From: Candidatus Bathyarchaeota archaeon | Lineage (GTDB): Archaea; Thermoproteota; Bathyarchaeia; Bathyarchaeales; Bathycorpusculaceae | Direction of reading: 5' to 3' | NCBI GenBank assembly: GCA_025058315.1 | Contig: JANXET010000001.1 | Location: 1 to 64,000 of the forward strand | Length of the DNA stretch: 64,000 nt | In this document: positions 52,604-62,265 of the stretch, in pieces | How the letters are laid out: each line of letters opens with the position of its first letter | How positions within the stretch are numbered: position 1 is the first letter of the stretch | Program-made: the position numbers and the translations under genes | The notes under the pieces: generated by a model | Seen by the model: only the letters and a program-made list of their open reading frames with translations | The model's database searches: none | Told to the model about the DNA's origin: nothing

Positions 52604-53097
52604 TTTACGCCGAGTCTCCTTCTTAAATTTTCAATTAATCCACCGTCTTTTAGGATCTGCATTATAAACGGTGGAAGCTTGGTAGCTTGGAAAGTCGCGT
52701 TCTTTGTCAAATTTTTTACAAAGCCGTTTTCTAAGTCCACCATTAATTCGTCGCCGTCTGCAATTCTGCCGGACACGTTTTCGCATTCAATAACAGGTAA
52801 GCCTATGTTTATTGCGTTTCGATAGAAAATCCTAGCGAAGGATTCAGCTATTACACATTTTACGCCAGCGTATTTCAGCGCTATAGGAGCTTGCTCTCGG
52901 CTTGATCCGCATCCGAAATTTTTACCCGCGGCAAGTATTACACCGCGCCTTGCTTTTTCATAGAACCCGGGATCTAAACCCTCCATAGCGTGTCGGGCAA
53001 GCTCATTCGGGTCTAACAGCACCAAGTATTTTGAAGGTATGATCACGTCCGTGTCAACATTATCGCTGAACTTAACAGCTTTTCCTGAGATAATCAT
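52600..53097 (-). CDS. leuD: 3-isopropylmalate dehydratase, small subunit
   Basis: 165 residues: [60 protein letters not shown]. Swivel domain partner of LeuC, forming the hydro-lyase that isomerises isopropylmalate or citramalate. Starts 2 bp after leuC. Confidence 0.94.
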   Translation of the reverse strand: MIISGKAVKFSDNVDTDVIIPSKYLVLLDPNELARHAMEGLDPGFYEKARRGVILAAGKNFGCGSSREQAPIALKYAGVKCVIAESFARIFYRNAINIGLPVIECENVSGRIADGDELMVDLENGFVKNLTKNATFQATKLPPFIMQILKDGGLIENLRRRLGVK

Positions 53098-53099
53098 AA

Positions 53100-54347
53100 C
53101 TATGCCTCCAGCATTCTCGGATCAGTTATTTTCCCTGTTACAGCTGAAGCGGCTACGGTGGCGGGTGAGGCGAGGTAAATTTTAGCCTTAACGCTACCCA
53201 TTCTACCAATGAAGTTCCTGTTTGAAGAGCTTATGCAGACTTCATCTTCAGCCAACAATCCCAAATGACCGCCGAGGCATGGCCCACATGTAGGATTACA
53301 GACAACCGCGCCGGCTTCCATAAGGGTTTCTATCAATCCCTCCCTTAGTGCTTGCAGGTACACCATTCTTGAAGCAGGTATAATGAGCAGTCTAACGCCC
53401 TTCTTAACATTCTTTCCCCTCAGAATCTGTGCAGCCAGCCTTAGGTCTTCAATGCGCCCGTTAGTGCATGAGCCGATGAAAGCCTGGTCGATCTCCACAT
53501 CTGAAACATCGCTTACTGGTTTCACGTTGTCTACTGAGTGGGGGCAGGCAACTTGAGGCTCTAAGCTTGAAACGTCTATTTCTAAAACTTTTTCGTAGTG
53601 AGCGTCTGGATCGCTTTTCACCATCTCAGCCGACTCAAGCCTCAAGTATTTGATTGCGGTTTCATCAGGTTCTATTATGCCGTTTTTTGCGCCCATCTCA
53701 ACAACCATATTGCACAGTGTCATTCGCCCTTCAACACTCATGCGTCTCACTGCGGATCCAGTGAACTCTATGCTCTTGTATATGGCTCCGTCTGCCCCTA
53801 TATGGCCTATTATGTGTAGTATTAGATCTTTAGGCGTGACATAACTATGGAAAAGGCCCACAACGTCTATTCGGATTGTTTCAGGCACTCTTAACCATAT
53901 TTTTCCAGTGGCGAAAACAGCAGCGGCCTCTGTTGATCCTATTCCCGTGGAAAAAGCGCCAAAGGCGCCATAGGTACAGGTGTGGGAATCCGCGCCGACG
54001 ATCAAGGCTCCAGGTTTCACGTATCCTTTTTCCACCATTACTTGGTGGCATACACCCTCTCCAACATCGTATAAGCCGGGTATGCCTTGTTCTTCAGCGA
54101 ATTTTCGCAATATTTTGTGGAGCTCCGCTGCCTTTTCTGAGCTTGCAGGAGCCAAGTGATCCAGCACTATTGCTATTTTCGAGGGATCCCACACTTTTTT
54201 TGCACCTATCTTTCGGAATGAGTCAACGGCCAACGGCCCAGTTAAGTCATTAACCATCACTGCGTCCACGTTTGCCTCAACAATCTCTTTTGGACTGACT
54301 GTTTTCTGGTTTGAGGCTTTTGCCAAAATTTTTTCAGTTATATTCAT
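53100..54347 (-). CDS. leuC: 3-isopropylmalate dehydratase, large subunit
   Basis: 415 residues of the archaeal HACN-like type. 4Fe-4S ligands appear in DSHTCTYGAFGAFSTGIGST, IGSCTNGRIEDL and NPTCGPCLGGHLGLL. Works with LeuD. ATG 54347 lies 14 bp after ilvC. Confidence 0.94.
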   Translation of the reverse strand: MNITEKILAKASNQKTVSPKEIVEANVDAVMVNDLTGPLAVDSFRKIGAKKVWDPSKIAIVLDHLAPASSEKAAELHKILRKFAEEQGIPGLYDVGEGVCHQVMVEKGYVKPGALIVGADSHTCTYGAFGAFSTGIGSTEAAAVFATGKIWLRVPETIRIDVVGLFHSYVTPKDLILHIIGHIGADGAIYKSIEFTGSAVRRMSVEGRMTLCNMVVEMGAKNGIIEPDETAIKYLRLESAEMVKSDPDAHYEKVLEIDVSSLEPQVACPHSVDNVKPVSDVSDVEIDQAFIGSCTNGRIEDLRLAAQILRGKNVKKGVRLLIIPASRMVYLQALREGLIETLMEAGAVVCNPTCGPCLGGHLGLLAEDEVCISSSNRNFIGRMGSVKAKIYLASPATVAASAVTGKITDPRMLEA

Positions 54348-54361
54348 TGTTCTTCTTTCCC

Positions 54362-55351
54362 TTATTTCTCGATTCCAGCCATTTTCCTTATGAACCTGCC
54401 CACTTTCTCAATTGGATGCTCTTCGATTTCCTTCATCATGGCTTCAAGTAGCTCCTTGGCGTTTTCAGCTTTTTCAGTCCATTCCTTAGCGAATTCTCCG
54501 TTTTGCACCCTTTCCACTACTTTTTTCATGCTGTTTTTCACATGTTCATCTATAACCTTTGGACCTACTGTTATGCCGCCATACTTGGCGGTGTCTGAAA
54601 CTGCTCGAAGCATGCCTATGAAGCCCTTCTGGTAAATTAGGTCCATTATCAGTTTGGCTTCATTGCAGACCTCGAAATAGGCGAGCTCAGGCTGGTAGCC
54701 TGCCTCCACAAGAACTTCGAAGCCCTTCTTGATGAGTTCCATAAGGCCGCCTACTAAAACCGCCTGCTCGCCAACCAGATCTGTCTCAGTTTCTTCCTTA
54801 AACGTTGTTTCTAAAACTCCTGCCCGCGTGCATCCTAGGCTTTTGGCAATTGCCAAGGCTGTTTCCAACGCCTTTCCAGAGGGATTCTGATACACAGCTA
54901 CAAGTGCAGGAACTCCGAAGCCTTCAAGGTATGTGCCTCGAAGCCTAGGTCCAGGCGATTTAGGCGCGACCATCATTACGTCGACGTAAGACGGGGGAAC
55001 TATCTGCTTGAAGTGGATGTTGAACCCATGGGAGAAGCAAAGTGCTTTTCCACTACTCATGTAAGGTTCTACCTGGCTCCTGTAGACCTTGGGCTGTTCA
55101 AGGTCAGGCACCAGCATGTGCACTATATCTGCCCTTTTTACAGCTTCAGAAACTTGGTATACTTTAAAGCCGTCATTCACTGCTGCGCTCCATGAAGACC
55201 CCTCGGGCCTCAGTCCAAGTATAACGTTTACTCCTGAGTCCCTCATGTTCTGCGCTTGAGCTTTACCCTGGCTTCCATAGCCTATTATGGCAACGGTTTT
55301 ACCATTCAGGGGTTCTAAACTAACATCGGAGTCATAATATACCTTAACCAT
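54362..55351 (-). CDS. ilvC: Ketol-acid reductoisomerase, class I
   Basis: 329 residues: [28 protein letters not shown] (NADPH-type phosphate-binding loop), [39 protein letters not shown], and [13 protein letters not shown]. Second common step of isoleucine and valine synthesis. Starts 2 bp after ilvN. Confidence 0.96.
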   Translation of the reverse strand: MVKVYYDSDVSLEPLNGKTVAIIGYGSQGKAQAQNMRDSGVNVILGLRPEGSSWSAAVNDGFKVYQVSEAVKRADIVHMLVPDLEQPKVYRSQVEPYMSSGKALCFSHGFNIHFKQIVPPSYVDVMMVAPKSPGPRLRGTYLEGFGVPALVAVYQNPSGKALETALAIAKSLGCTRAGVLETTFKEETETDLVGEQAVLVGGLMELIKKGFEVLVEAGYQPELAYFEVCNEAKLIMDLIYQKGFIGMLRAVSDTAKYGGITVGPKVIDEHVKNSMKKVVERVQNGEFAKEWTEKAENAKELLEAMMKEIEEHPIEKVGRFIRKMAGIEK

Positions 55352-55353
55352 TT

Positions 55354-55884
55354 TTAAGTCTCACCTTCTTCAGTGTTAAATGCAACATCTATTGATTTGG
55401 ATCCTCTAGATAAGGCTGCTATGCCCGTTCTAACAAGTTCTTTAATGCCAAACACCTTCATTAACTCGATAAACGCGTCAATCTTGTCTGGTCCGCCGGT
55501 GATTTCAACTATTAATGTTTCAGGTGAAGCGTCAACTACATGTCCTCTAAATATGTCTACATAATGAAGCACATCAGCCCGGATTCTGGCTTCAGGCGCG
55601 TTTATCTTTACGAGGGCAAGTTCCCTTGACACGGCGCTTGCAGGATTCAGTATGCTCACTTTTACAACGTCGATTAACTTTCTTAACTGTTTAACAAGCT
55701 GCTCAACAGTTTTTTCATCACCTTTTATGGTTATGGTCATCCGTGCAAGGTCGCCATTTACAGCACCTACGGTGATGCTGTCTATGTTGAAGTTTCTTCG
55801 GCGAAACATGTTTGCGACGCTGTAGAGCACTCCCGGCCTGTTCTCTACAAGAGCAGATATTATGTGGGTTCTAACTTCACCCAT
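55354..55884 (-). CDS. ilvN: Acetolactate synthase, small regulatory subunit
   Basis: 176 residues: ACT domain [20 protein letters not shown] with [19 protein letters not shown], then the IlvH C-terminal domain ending [20 protein letters not shown]. Binds IlvB and gives valine feedback. Six bases after ilvB. Confidence 0.95.
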   Translation of the reverse strand: MGEVRTHIISALVENRPGVLYSVANMFRRRNFNIDSITVGAVNGDLARMTITIKGDEKTVEQLVKQLRKLIDVVKVSILNPASAVSRELALVKINAPEARIRADVLHYVDIFRGHVVDASPETLIVEITGGPDKIDAFIELMKVFGIKELVRTGIAALSRGSKSIDVAFNTEEGET

Positions 55885-55890
55885 TAAGCG

Positions 55891-57594
55891 TCACCCTATC
55901 AACATCTCGTTTAGTCCACGTTCTGGAGGAACCATCGGCAGAACATCCTCATCAGGCGATATGGGAACATCTATGACCGTGGTTACATCGCTGTTCACAG
56001 CTTCTTTAACAGCCTTTCTGAACTCTTCTATGGAATGAACTCTTATTCCTCTTGCACCGTAAGCCTCAGCCAACTTAACCATGTCGGGCACTCTGCCAAG
56101 TTTTACTGCGATATATCTTCTATTGTAGAACAGTCTTTGCCATTGAGCCACCATGCCCAGTACAGAATTATTCAAAACAATCACAGTTACCGGTATGTTT
56201 TCCTCGACTGAACAGGCTAACTCCTGCTCATTCATCAAAAAGCTTCCATCTCCAGCTACATCGACAACAATTCTGTCTGGACATGCTACCTTAGCTCCTA
56301 GAGCTGCGGGAAAACCGAATCCCATCGTTCCAAGGCCGCCTGAGGTTATGAAAGTTCTAGGCTTTATTGCTTTGAAGTGCAAAGCCGCCCACATTTGATT
56401 CTGGCCAACTTCCGTGGTAACTATGGCATCTTCAGGTAATAACTGTCTCAGTTCCTTCAGCAATATTTTGGGCTTCAAATCACCGTTATTGTTGGAGAAA
56501 AATCCTTCATAAGTCTCTTTTGCCTCTTTAACTTTTTTAAACCATTCTGAATTTTCCTTTGGTTTGGATACTTTCTCAGACAAAGCCGCATAGATTGCAC
56601 TTAATGCCTTCTTTGCATCCGCTACTATAGGAAGGTCGACGTCTAAGTTTTTACCTATCTCGGCAGGATCTATGTCGATATGTATTATTTTTGCGTCTTT
56701 GCAGAAGGTGTCAATTCTTCCGGTTGACCTGTCTGCAAACCTCGTTCCCACAGCTAACAGGACGTCGGCTTCAAGTATCATTTTGTTTGCAGCGGGGTTT
56801 CCATGCATTCCTATGTGCCCCATAGATAGGGGATGATTTTCTGGGAAGCACCCTTTGCCCATTAGAGTTGTTGCTACAGGAGCCATTAGAAACTCTGCGA
56901 GGTTTAAAAGCTCTTGGAAAGCGTTTGATATTATTACTCCGCCTCCAGCCAGTATGACAAGTCTTTCGGCTGATAGTAAAATTTCGGCAGCTCTTTTAAT
57001 TTGAAGGGGATGTGGATCAGTGACCGGCTTATAGCCTCTGAAGGGTATGTTGCTTGAAAAATCCATTTCCGCAGTATCCATCTGCACATTTTTAGGCAGA
57101 TCTATTAGCACCGGCCCAGGTCGTCCTGATGTTGCAATGTAAAAAGCAGACCTCACTATTTTAGGAATTTCAGAGGCGCTTCTAACCTGATAGTTAAACT
57201 TGGTTATTGGGGTTGTTATTCCAATTATGTCGGCTTCTTGGAAAGCATCTTTCCCTATCGCGTAGGAAGAGCTGCGACTGTAAGTGCTAACTTGCCCTGT
57301 GAAGGCAATTATGGGGGAAGAATCCATGTAAGCGTTAGCAATGCCGGTGACCAAGTTTGTGGCGCCAGGGCCTGAGGTGGCCATGCAAACTCCTGGTCGT
57401 CCAGATGCTCGGGCATAACCATCAGCCGCATGAGCAGCGCATTGTTCATGTCTTGATAATATGTGCCTAATGTCTGAATCGTAAAGAGCGTCGTATACGG
57501 GCAATATAGCCCCGCCTATGATTCCGAATATAACCTTTACATTCTGCCGCTTTAAGGATTCCACAAGAGCACGGGCACCAGTCATTTTAGTCAC
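55891..57594 (-). CDS. ilvB: Acetolactate synthase, large subunit
   Basis: 567 residues: VIFGIIGGAILPVYDALYDS, RHEQCAAHAADGYARASGRP (catalytic Glu), ATSGPGATNLVTGIANAYMD, and the ThDP motif DVAGDGSFLMNEQELACS to VIVLNNSVLGMV. First gene of the eight-gene leftward operon ending in pheA. Confidence 0.96.
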   Translation of the reverse strand: MTKMTGARALVESLKRQNVKVIFGIIGGAILPVYDALYDSDIRHILSRHEQCAAHAADGYARASGRPGVCMATSGPGATNLVTGIANAYMDSSPIIAFTGQVSTYSRSSSYAIGKDAFQEADIIGITTPITKFNYQVRSASEIPKIVRSAFYIATSGRPGPVLIDLPKNVQMDTAEMDFSSNIPFRGYKPVTDPHPLQIKRAAEILLSAERLVILAGGGVIISNAFQELLNLAEFLMAPVATTLMGKGCFPENHPLSMGHIGMHGNPAANKMILEADVLLAVGTRFADRSTGRIDTFCKDAKIIHIDIDPAEIGKNLDVDLPIVADAKKALSAIYAALSEKVSKPKENSEWFKKVKEAKETYEGFFSNNNGDLKPKILLKELRQLLPEDAIVTTEVGQNQMWAALHFKAIKPRTFITSGGLGTMGFGFPAALGAKVACPDRIVVDVAGDGSFLMNEQELACSVEENIPVTVIVLNNSVLGMVAQWQRLFYNRRYIAVKLGRVPDMVKLAEAYGARGIRVHSIEEFRKAVKEAVNSDVTTVIDVPISPDEDVLPMVPPERGLNEMLIG

Positions 57595-57766
57595 ATAGAC
57601 ACCTCCAATGAATCAAATAATCTTTTGGAACATAGCAGAAAGTGTAAATAGCTTGATAATGTAGCGTCATCTGCAGAATTTCAGAGTTTCTATCGAAGGA
57701 AGCGATCCCTCATCGGCATACCTCATTAAACAGCTCCTCAAGCCTTAGCAACCAATATTTAAAAAG
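57595..57766 (-). promoter_or_regulatory. ilvB promoter and leader
   Basis: On the minus strand TTTTTAAATATTGG (57752-57765) is the TATA; a start near 57735 leaves a ~140-nt leader to ATG 57594. The ribosome-binding site of ilvB is GGAGGTG (57600-57606). A short ORF with its own GAGGAG lies at the front of the leader. Confidence 0.5.
57667..57726 (-). CDS. Putative 19-residue leader ORF before ilvB
   Basis: ATG 57726 to TGA 57667-57669, with GAGGAG (57734-57739) seven bases upstream. The peptide begins MRYADEGSLP and ends ETLKFCR; it holds two Leu and one Ile but no Val, so it is not strongly branched-chain rich. The predicted transcript start lies at or just before the GAGGAG, so this site may be incomplete in the mRNA. 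Confidence 0.3.
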   Translation of the reverse strand: MRYADEGSLPSIETLKFCR

Positions 57767-57803
57767 TTTTCGGTTTATTATTAGTAAGCCCAATTTCAAG
57801 CCT

Positions 57804-59360
57804 CTATCCGTCAGGCTTATTGCGTGATGCTTTGTTGTTTATGGTTACCAGCGCATTCATCCCATTCAACATTGCTTCAACGCTGGCCATCACTATGTCC
57901 TCTCTAACGCCTACAGAGGTTACTGTCAAGTCGCCCTTTCGCAGGCGCACGAATACCTCGACCACAGCGTCTGTGCCTCCGGTTATCGCCTTAACACTGT
58001 ACTGCTCGAGAATTACAGGCTCAACTTCCGAAATTGCATTTTTAACAGCGATGATAGCCGCGTCAACAGGTCCTACGCCAATGCCAGTGCCGATTACAGG
58101 CCGACCGTTGATTTTCAGCCTCACCGAGGCTGTTGGTGTAACTTTATTGCCGGTTACAACTGTTATCTCTTCAAGCAGTATCGGTCTAGCGCTTTTTAAG
58201 CCCATGACTTGTTCAGCTATGGCCAACAAATCTACATCCGTTACTCTTTTTCCTTTGTCACCTAGTTCCTTGACTTGCCGGAATATCTCTTCAAGCTGCT
58301 CCTGGCTTGGTTTCAAGCCCATTTCCTCTAACACTGCTTTAACTCCGTGCGAGCCAGCATGTTTACCGACAACCACGCGTCTCACAGCGCCGACGGTTTC
58401 CGGAGGTATAGGCTCATACGTGGCAGGGTGAGATAATACACCATGGGCATGAATGCCGGATTCATGTGCAAAAGCATTTTCACCCACTATGGCCTTGTTA
58501 GGCTGCGGATAAATGCCTGTTAGTCTAGCTACCAGTCTTGATGTGCTGTACAAGAGCTCAGTTTTTATTCCAGTTTTAACGTTGTAAAGTGTTTTCAGAG
58601 CAACCGCTATTTCTTCTAGGGAGGCATTACCTGCCCTTTCGCCTAAACCGTTAATTGTCGCGTGAACCTGGTCGGCGCCAGCCCCTAAGGCGACTATTGA
58701 GTTGGCTACCGCTAATCCTAGGTCGTTATGGCAGTGAACGCTTAGCAGATTGTTCGGAAACGTGCTTCTAATTTCCGAGAAGAGCTTGTAAGCTCTTTCA
58801 ATCGTCAATACCCCTACAGTATCACAAATGCAAATTCTATCGGCGCCAGAAGAGAGCCCGGTTGCAAAAACTTGTTTTAGGAATTGTACATCTGACCTTG
58901 TGGCATCCTCCGCGGATAATTCCACAATTAATCCGTGATCTTTGGCGTATTGAACGCACTCCTCGACAATTCCTAAAAGCGCCTCTCTAGTTTTCTTCAG
59001 CTTATATTGGAGATGCAGATCTGATGTAGGTATCACCAGATGTATACTATCTGCTTCACTTTCTATGACAGCATCTATGTCCGATTTAACACCTCTTGAG
59101 CAGCTGCAGATTTCCGCTTTTAAGCCTTCACGAACTATTCGTTTTATAGCCTCCATTTCTCCATTAGAAACTGAAGCAAACCCTGCTTCTATAACGTCAA
59201 CTCCAAGCTCATCCAGCTGTCTAGCAATTAAAAGCTTATTGTCAGGCGTCAGGGAAACTCCAGGGGTTTGTTCACCGTCTCGGAGCGTCGTGTCTAAAAA
59301 TCTAACTTTTTCAGGGAAGCGGTTAAATAAAGCAATACCTCGGTTCCATTTATAACCCAC
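57804..59360 (-). CDS. 2-isopropylmalate/citramalate synthase family, second copy (possibly CimA)
   Basis: About 518 residues: [86 protein letters not shown], and a C-terminal LeuA-dimer domain. The HCHND and SAEDATRSD wording recalls archaeal citramalate synthases, which start isoleucine from pyruvate; its pairing with ilvD fits that, but LeuA is possible. TATA at 59381-59393 puts the start near 59361, so leaderless GTG 59360 is favoured over TTG 59366/59369. The basic N-terminal ~15 residues precede the usual start of the family. Confidence 0.85.
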   Translation of the reverse strand: MGYKWNRGIALFNRFPEKVRFLDTTLRDGEQTPGVSLTPDNKLLIARQLDELGVDVIEAGFASVSNGEMEAIKRIVREGLKAEICSCSRGVKSDIDAVIESEADSIHLVIPTSDLHLQYKLKKTREALLGIVEECVQYAKDHGLIVELSAEDATRSDVQFLKQVFATGLSSGADRICICDTVGVLTIERAYKLFSEIRSTFPNNLLSVHCHNDLGLAVANSIVALGAGADQVHATINGLGERAGNASLEEIAVALKTLYNVKTGIKTELLYSTSRLVARLTGIYPQPNKAIVGENAFAHESGIHAHGVLSHPATYEPIPPETVGAVRRVVVGKHAGSHGVKAVLEEMGLKPSQEQLEEIFRQVKELGDKGKRVTDVDLLAIAEQVMGLKSARPILLEEITVVTGNKVTPTASVRLKINGRPVIGTGIGVGPVDAAIIAVKNAISEVEPVILEQYSVKAITGGTDAVVEVFVRLRKGDLTVTSVGVREDIVMASVEAMLNGMNALVTINNKASRNKPDG

Positions 59361-59380
59361 GCGCAACAAGAGATTGCGAT

Positions 59381-59393
59381 AATTAAATATAAA
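59381..59393. promoter_or_regulatory. Shared bidirectional TATA element, leuA-like gene / ilvD
   Basis: AATTAAATATAAA reads as a TATA box on both strands (TTTATATTTAATT on the minus). It lies ~21-33 bp before GTG 59360 leftward and ~45-55 bp before TTG 59437 rightward, and I see no second TATA for either gene. Confidence 0.5.
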
Positions 59394-59436
59394 GCTTTTG
59401 GTTTCTTCTGTGTTGCAAAAAGTTGGGGTAAACAGT

Positions 59437-61095
59437 TTGAGAAGTGACGAAATAAAGTTTGGAATCGAAAGAGCACCCCACAGATCACTGCTTAAAGCAC
59501 TGGGGCTAACGGATAAAGAGATAACTCAGCCATTCATAGGCATTGCAAATAGCTACACAACAGTTGTCCCGGGGCACATGCATCTTAACATGATAGGTGA
59601 AGCCGTCAAGTCTGGGGTTATAGCAGCAGGAGGCACTCCTTTCGAATTTAATACGATAGCTGTTTGCGATGGAATAGCTATGAACCACATTGGCATGAGA
59701 TATTCGCTACCATCAAGGGAGTTAATTGCGGATTCTGTTGAAATTATGGTTCAAGCGCATAGATTCGACGGTTTAGTTCTGGTTTCAAACTGTGACAAAA
59801 TCACACCAGGCATGCTGATGGCTGCGGCAAGATTGGACATACCTGCAATTCTAGTGACAGGGGGACCTATGCTTTCAGGAATTGTTAATGGAAAACGTGT
59901 TGGTTTTTCTTCAGTTTATGAGGCTGTCGGAGGCGTCCTTGCGAAGAGAACTTCCATGGAAGAGCTTAAAAAACTTGAGGATAATGCTTGCCCAGGATGC
60001 GGATCATGTAACGGCATGTATACAGCCAACACTATGGCATGTGTTTCCGAGGCCCTAGGCATGACTATGCCATACTGCGCCACGGCCCTAGCGGTTAGTT
60101 CTAAAAAACTTAGAATAGCCAAGGAGTCTGGTAAAAGAATTGTAGAGATGGTTAAGGAAAACCTGAAACCTTCAGATATTTTAACTCCAAAAGCTATCGA
60201 GAATGCAATAGCCGTGGACATGGCTCTAGGAGGTTCAACAAACACTGTTCTTCATTTGACAGCTATAGCAAAAGAGGCGAACATCCAGCTACCGTTATCC
60301 ATTTTTGACGAGATAAGCAGAAAAGTGCCGCATCTATGCAACATGATTCCTGGAGGACCCTACGCCTTGGAAGAACTGGATGCCGCCGGCGGCATCCCAG
60401 CCCTTATGAAAGAGTTAAGCCCGCTGATTCACTTAGACGCCCTAACCGTAACAGGAAAAACAATAGGGGAAAACATAGCGAATGCTGAAATTTTAAACCG
60501 TGAAGTAATACGACCCATCGAAAACCCAGTTCATAAAGAAGGCGGAATAGCGGTGCTTTGGGGAAACCTGGCCCCAAAAGGGGCAATACTTAAAACGGCA
60601 GCTGTTCCAGAGAAAATGTTCACATTCAAAGGAAAAGCCAGAGTTTTCGAATCAGAAATGGAGGCAGTTGAAGCTTTACGAAACGGGAAAATACTTCCAG
60701 GCGATGTTGTGGTCATAAGGTATGAAGGGCCCAAGGGTGGCCCAGGCATGCCTGAAATGCTTTCACCTACAGCAATACTTGCAGGGATGGGTCTCACAGA
60801 GTCTGTTGCGCTGATAACTGACGGGAGATTTTCAGGCGCTACAAGAGGACTATGTATAGGGCATGTTTCGCCCGAAGCAGCGGAAGGGGGCCCGATAGCG
60901 GTAATTAGAGATGGAGATACTATAGACATAGATGTGCCTAAAAGGATCATAAACGTTGAATTAACAATGGAGCAACTCGAAAGCCGTTTGAAGGAATGGA
61001 AACCTAAAGAACCGAGGATCAGAAAAGGCTATCTAGCGCGGTACTGTGCCTTTGTACAGTCAGCCTCAACAGGAGCTACATTCAAGACAGCATAA
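59437..61095 (+). CDS. ilvD: Dihydroxy-acid dehydratase
   Basis: About 552 residues: [20 protein letters not shown] at the start, [15 protein letters not shown] and [20 protein letters not shown] for the Fe-S ligands, [37 protein letters not shown]. Third step of valine/isoleucine synthesis. TTG 59437 gives the standard N-terminus and has GGGGT ~8 bp upstream; the longer frame from 59398 lies at the predicted transcript start. Confidence 0.94.
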   Translation: MRSDEIKFGIERAPHRSLLKALGLTDKEITQPFIGIANSYTTVVPGHMHLNMIGEAVKSGVIAAGGTPFEFNTIAVCDGIAMNHIGMRYSLPSRELIADSVEIMVQAHRFDGLVLVSNCDKITPGMLMAAARLDIPAILVTGGPMLSGIVNGKRVGFSSVYEAVGGVLAKRTSMEELKKLEDNACPGCGSCNGMYTANTMACVSEALGMTMPYCATALAVSSKKLRIAKESGKRIVEMVKENLKPSDILTPKAIENAIAVDMALGGSTNTVLHLTAIAKEANIQLPLSIFDEISRKVPHLCNMIPGGPYALEELDAAGGIPALMKELSPLIHLDALTVTGKTIGENIANAEILNREVIRPIENPVHKEGGIAVLWGNLAPKGAILKTAAVPEKMFTFKGKARVFESEMEAVEALRNGKILPGDVVVIRYEGPKGGPGMPEMLSPTAILAGMGLTESVALITDGRFSGATRGLCIGHVSPEAAEGGPIAVIRDGDTIDIDVPKRIINVELTMEQLESRLKEWKPKEPRIRKGYLARYCAFVQSASTGATFKTA

Positions 61096-61124
61096 CCATC
61101 ACTAAACCCGAAAATACAGATACG

Positions 61125-61293
61125 CTTATAAGTAAGGTTGAACCGTTCTTTTAGGCTAGTGGTTAAGATGAGGGGTTGCGTTCACAGAAGGCGATTGCTT
61201 TCATCAACAACACCCTAAAAGATAAACGATTAGCCTATATCGCCTTCTGGGCAACTCCTAAAGCTGATTTAGTTTTCGTGGAGGTGAAAGGTT
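61125..61293 (+). promoter_or_regulatory. his operon promoter and leader with an 11-bp stem
   Basis: CTTATAAG (61125-61132) is the TATA; a start near 61154 leaves ~140 nt to hisG. CAGAAGGCGAT (61185-61195) pairs perfectly with ATCGCCTTCTG (61239-61249) across a 43-nt loop. GGAGGTGA (61280-61287) serves hisG. Confidence 0.5.
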
Positions 61294-61301
61294 TTGGTTA
61301 A
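61176..61301 (+). CDS. Possible 41-residue ORF overlapping the hisG start
   Basis: From TTG 61176 to TAA 61299-61301, overlapping TTG 61294 of hisG. The product has a plausible composition (AIAFINNTLKDKRLAYIAFW, then TPKADLVFVEVKG) and no histidine. The upstream purines (GAGGGG) are too close for an ideal binding site. Both stem arms of the leader hairpin lie inside it. It could be a small protein, a coupling ORF or chance. Confidence 0.3.
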   Translation: MRSQKAIAFINNTLKDKRLAYIAFWATPKADLVFVEVKGFG

Positions 61302-62265
61302 GGTAAAGTTTGCTATTCCGGCAGGCTCTCTGCAAAAAGCAACCTTTGACATTCTAGAACGGGCAGGATATAAAGTTTGGGGCCAAGATAGAAGCTATAG
61401 GCCAGCGATAAACGACCCCGACATAGAACTTAAGCTGATGAGACCTCAAGAGATACCGGTACTTGTAAGTGAAGGCATATACGATCTAGGGATAACTGGC
61501 CTGGACTGGATAAAAGAAACAAGCTCAGACGTGGAAATACTGCAGAACCTAGAATATGGAAAAGTGAAAATCGTCGTAGCCGTACCGAAGGATTGGACAA
61601 AGGTTAACTCGCTATCAGACCTTCTGAAGAACTTTCTTGAGGAAGGAAGAAATGTTAGGATATCTGCGGAATATCTTAAAATAACCGCTGAATACATCAA
61701 GAATAATCCGGTGTACCGTTGGTTCTTCGGCGATCTAGACCCGGCAATAGTGACACCATGGTGGAAGAAAGGCAATAATCCGAGAGTCAGCATTTTCCTT
61801 TCATTTGGAGCTACAGAGGCTAAGCCTCCTGAGGTTGCAGACGCCGTTATAGACGTTACTGAAACGGGTACAAGCCTTGAACAGAACAACCTTAAAGCAA
61901 TAGAAAAAGTGATGGAGTCAACAGCTCACTTAGTAGCTAATAAACAAGCCATGAAAGACGACGCTAAACGCGAAAAAATACTGGACGTGCTAGCCTTATT
62001 GAAAGGAGTAGTAGATGGATCAAAAAGGGTACACATATTCGTTAATGTTAAACAGGAAAACCTGGAGGCACTGCTCAAGGAACTTCCAGCCCTAAAGAAA
62101 CCTACAATCGCACCATTATCAGATAAAAATTGGTACTCTGTTAACACGGTTGTGGAAAAAGACATTTTCTTCAAGATTCTACCAGTTATAAGAAAACTTG
62201 CCCAGGGACTTGTAGTCTACGAGCCGAGACAAGTGTTAGCTCTCAACGAAGTTGATTCAAAATGA
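61294..62265 (+). CDS. hisG: ATP phosphoribosyltransferase, long form
   Basis: 323 residues: KFAIPAGSLQKATFDILERA, PVLVSEGIYDLGITGLDWIK, VVAVPKDW, DVTETGTSLEQNNLKAIEKV, and a C-terminal HisG_C regulatory domain (VHIFVNVKQENLEALLKELP) for histidine feedback. First step of histidine synthesis; a ~40-residue insertion near 115-165 lengthens it. TTG 61294 after GGAGGTGA. Overlaps hisD by four bases. Confidence 0.93.
   Translation: MVKVKFAIPAGSLQKATFDILERAGYKVWGQDRSYRPAINDPDIELKLMRPQEIPVLVSEGIYDLGITGLDWIKETSSDVEILQNLEYGKVKIVVAVPKDWTKVNSLSDLLKNFLEEGRNVRISAEYLKITAEYIKNNPVYRWFFGDLDPAIVTPWWKKGNNPRVSIFLSFGATEAKPPEVADAVIDVTETGTSLEQNNLKAIEKVMESTAHLVANKQAMKDDAKREKILDVLALLKGVVDGSKRVHIFVNVKQENLEALLKELPALKKPTIAPLSDKNWYSVNTVVEKDIFFKILPVIRKLAQGLVVYEPRQVLALNEVDSK

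Noticed and set aside
61168-61218. Short ATG ORF in the his leader as a histidine leader peptide
   Set aside because: The 16-residue peptide has a single His codon and three Arg; nothing supports histidine sensing.
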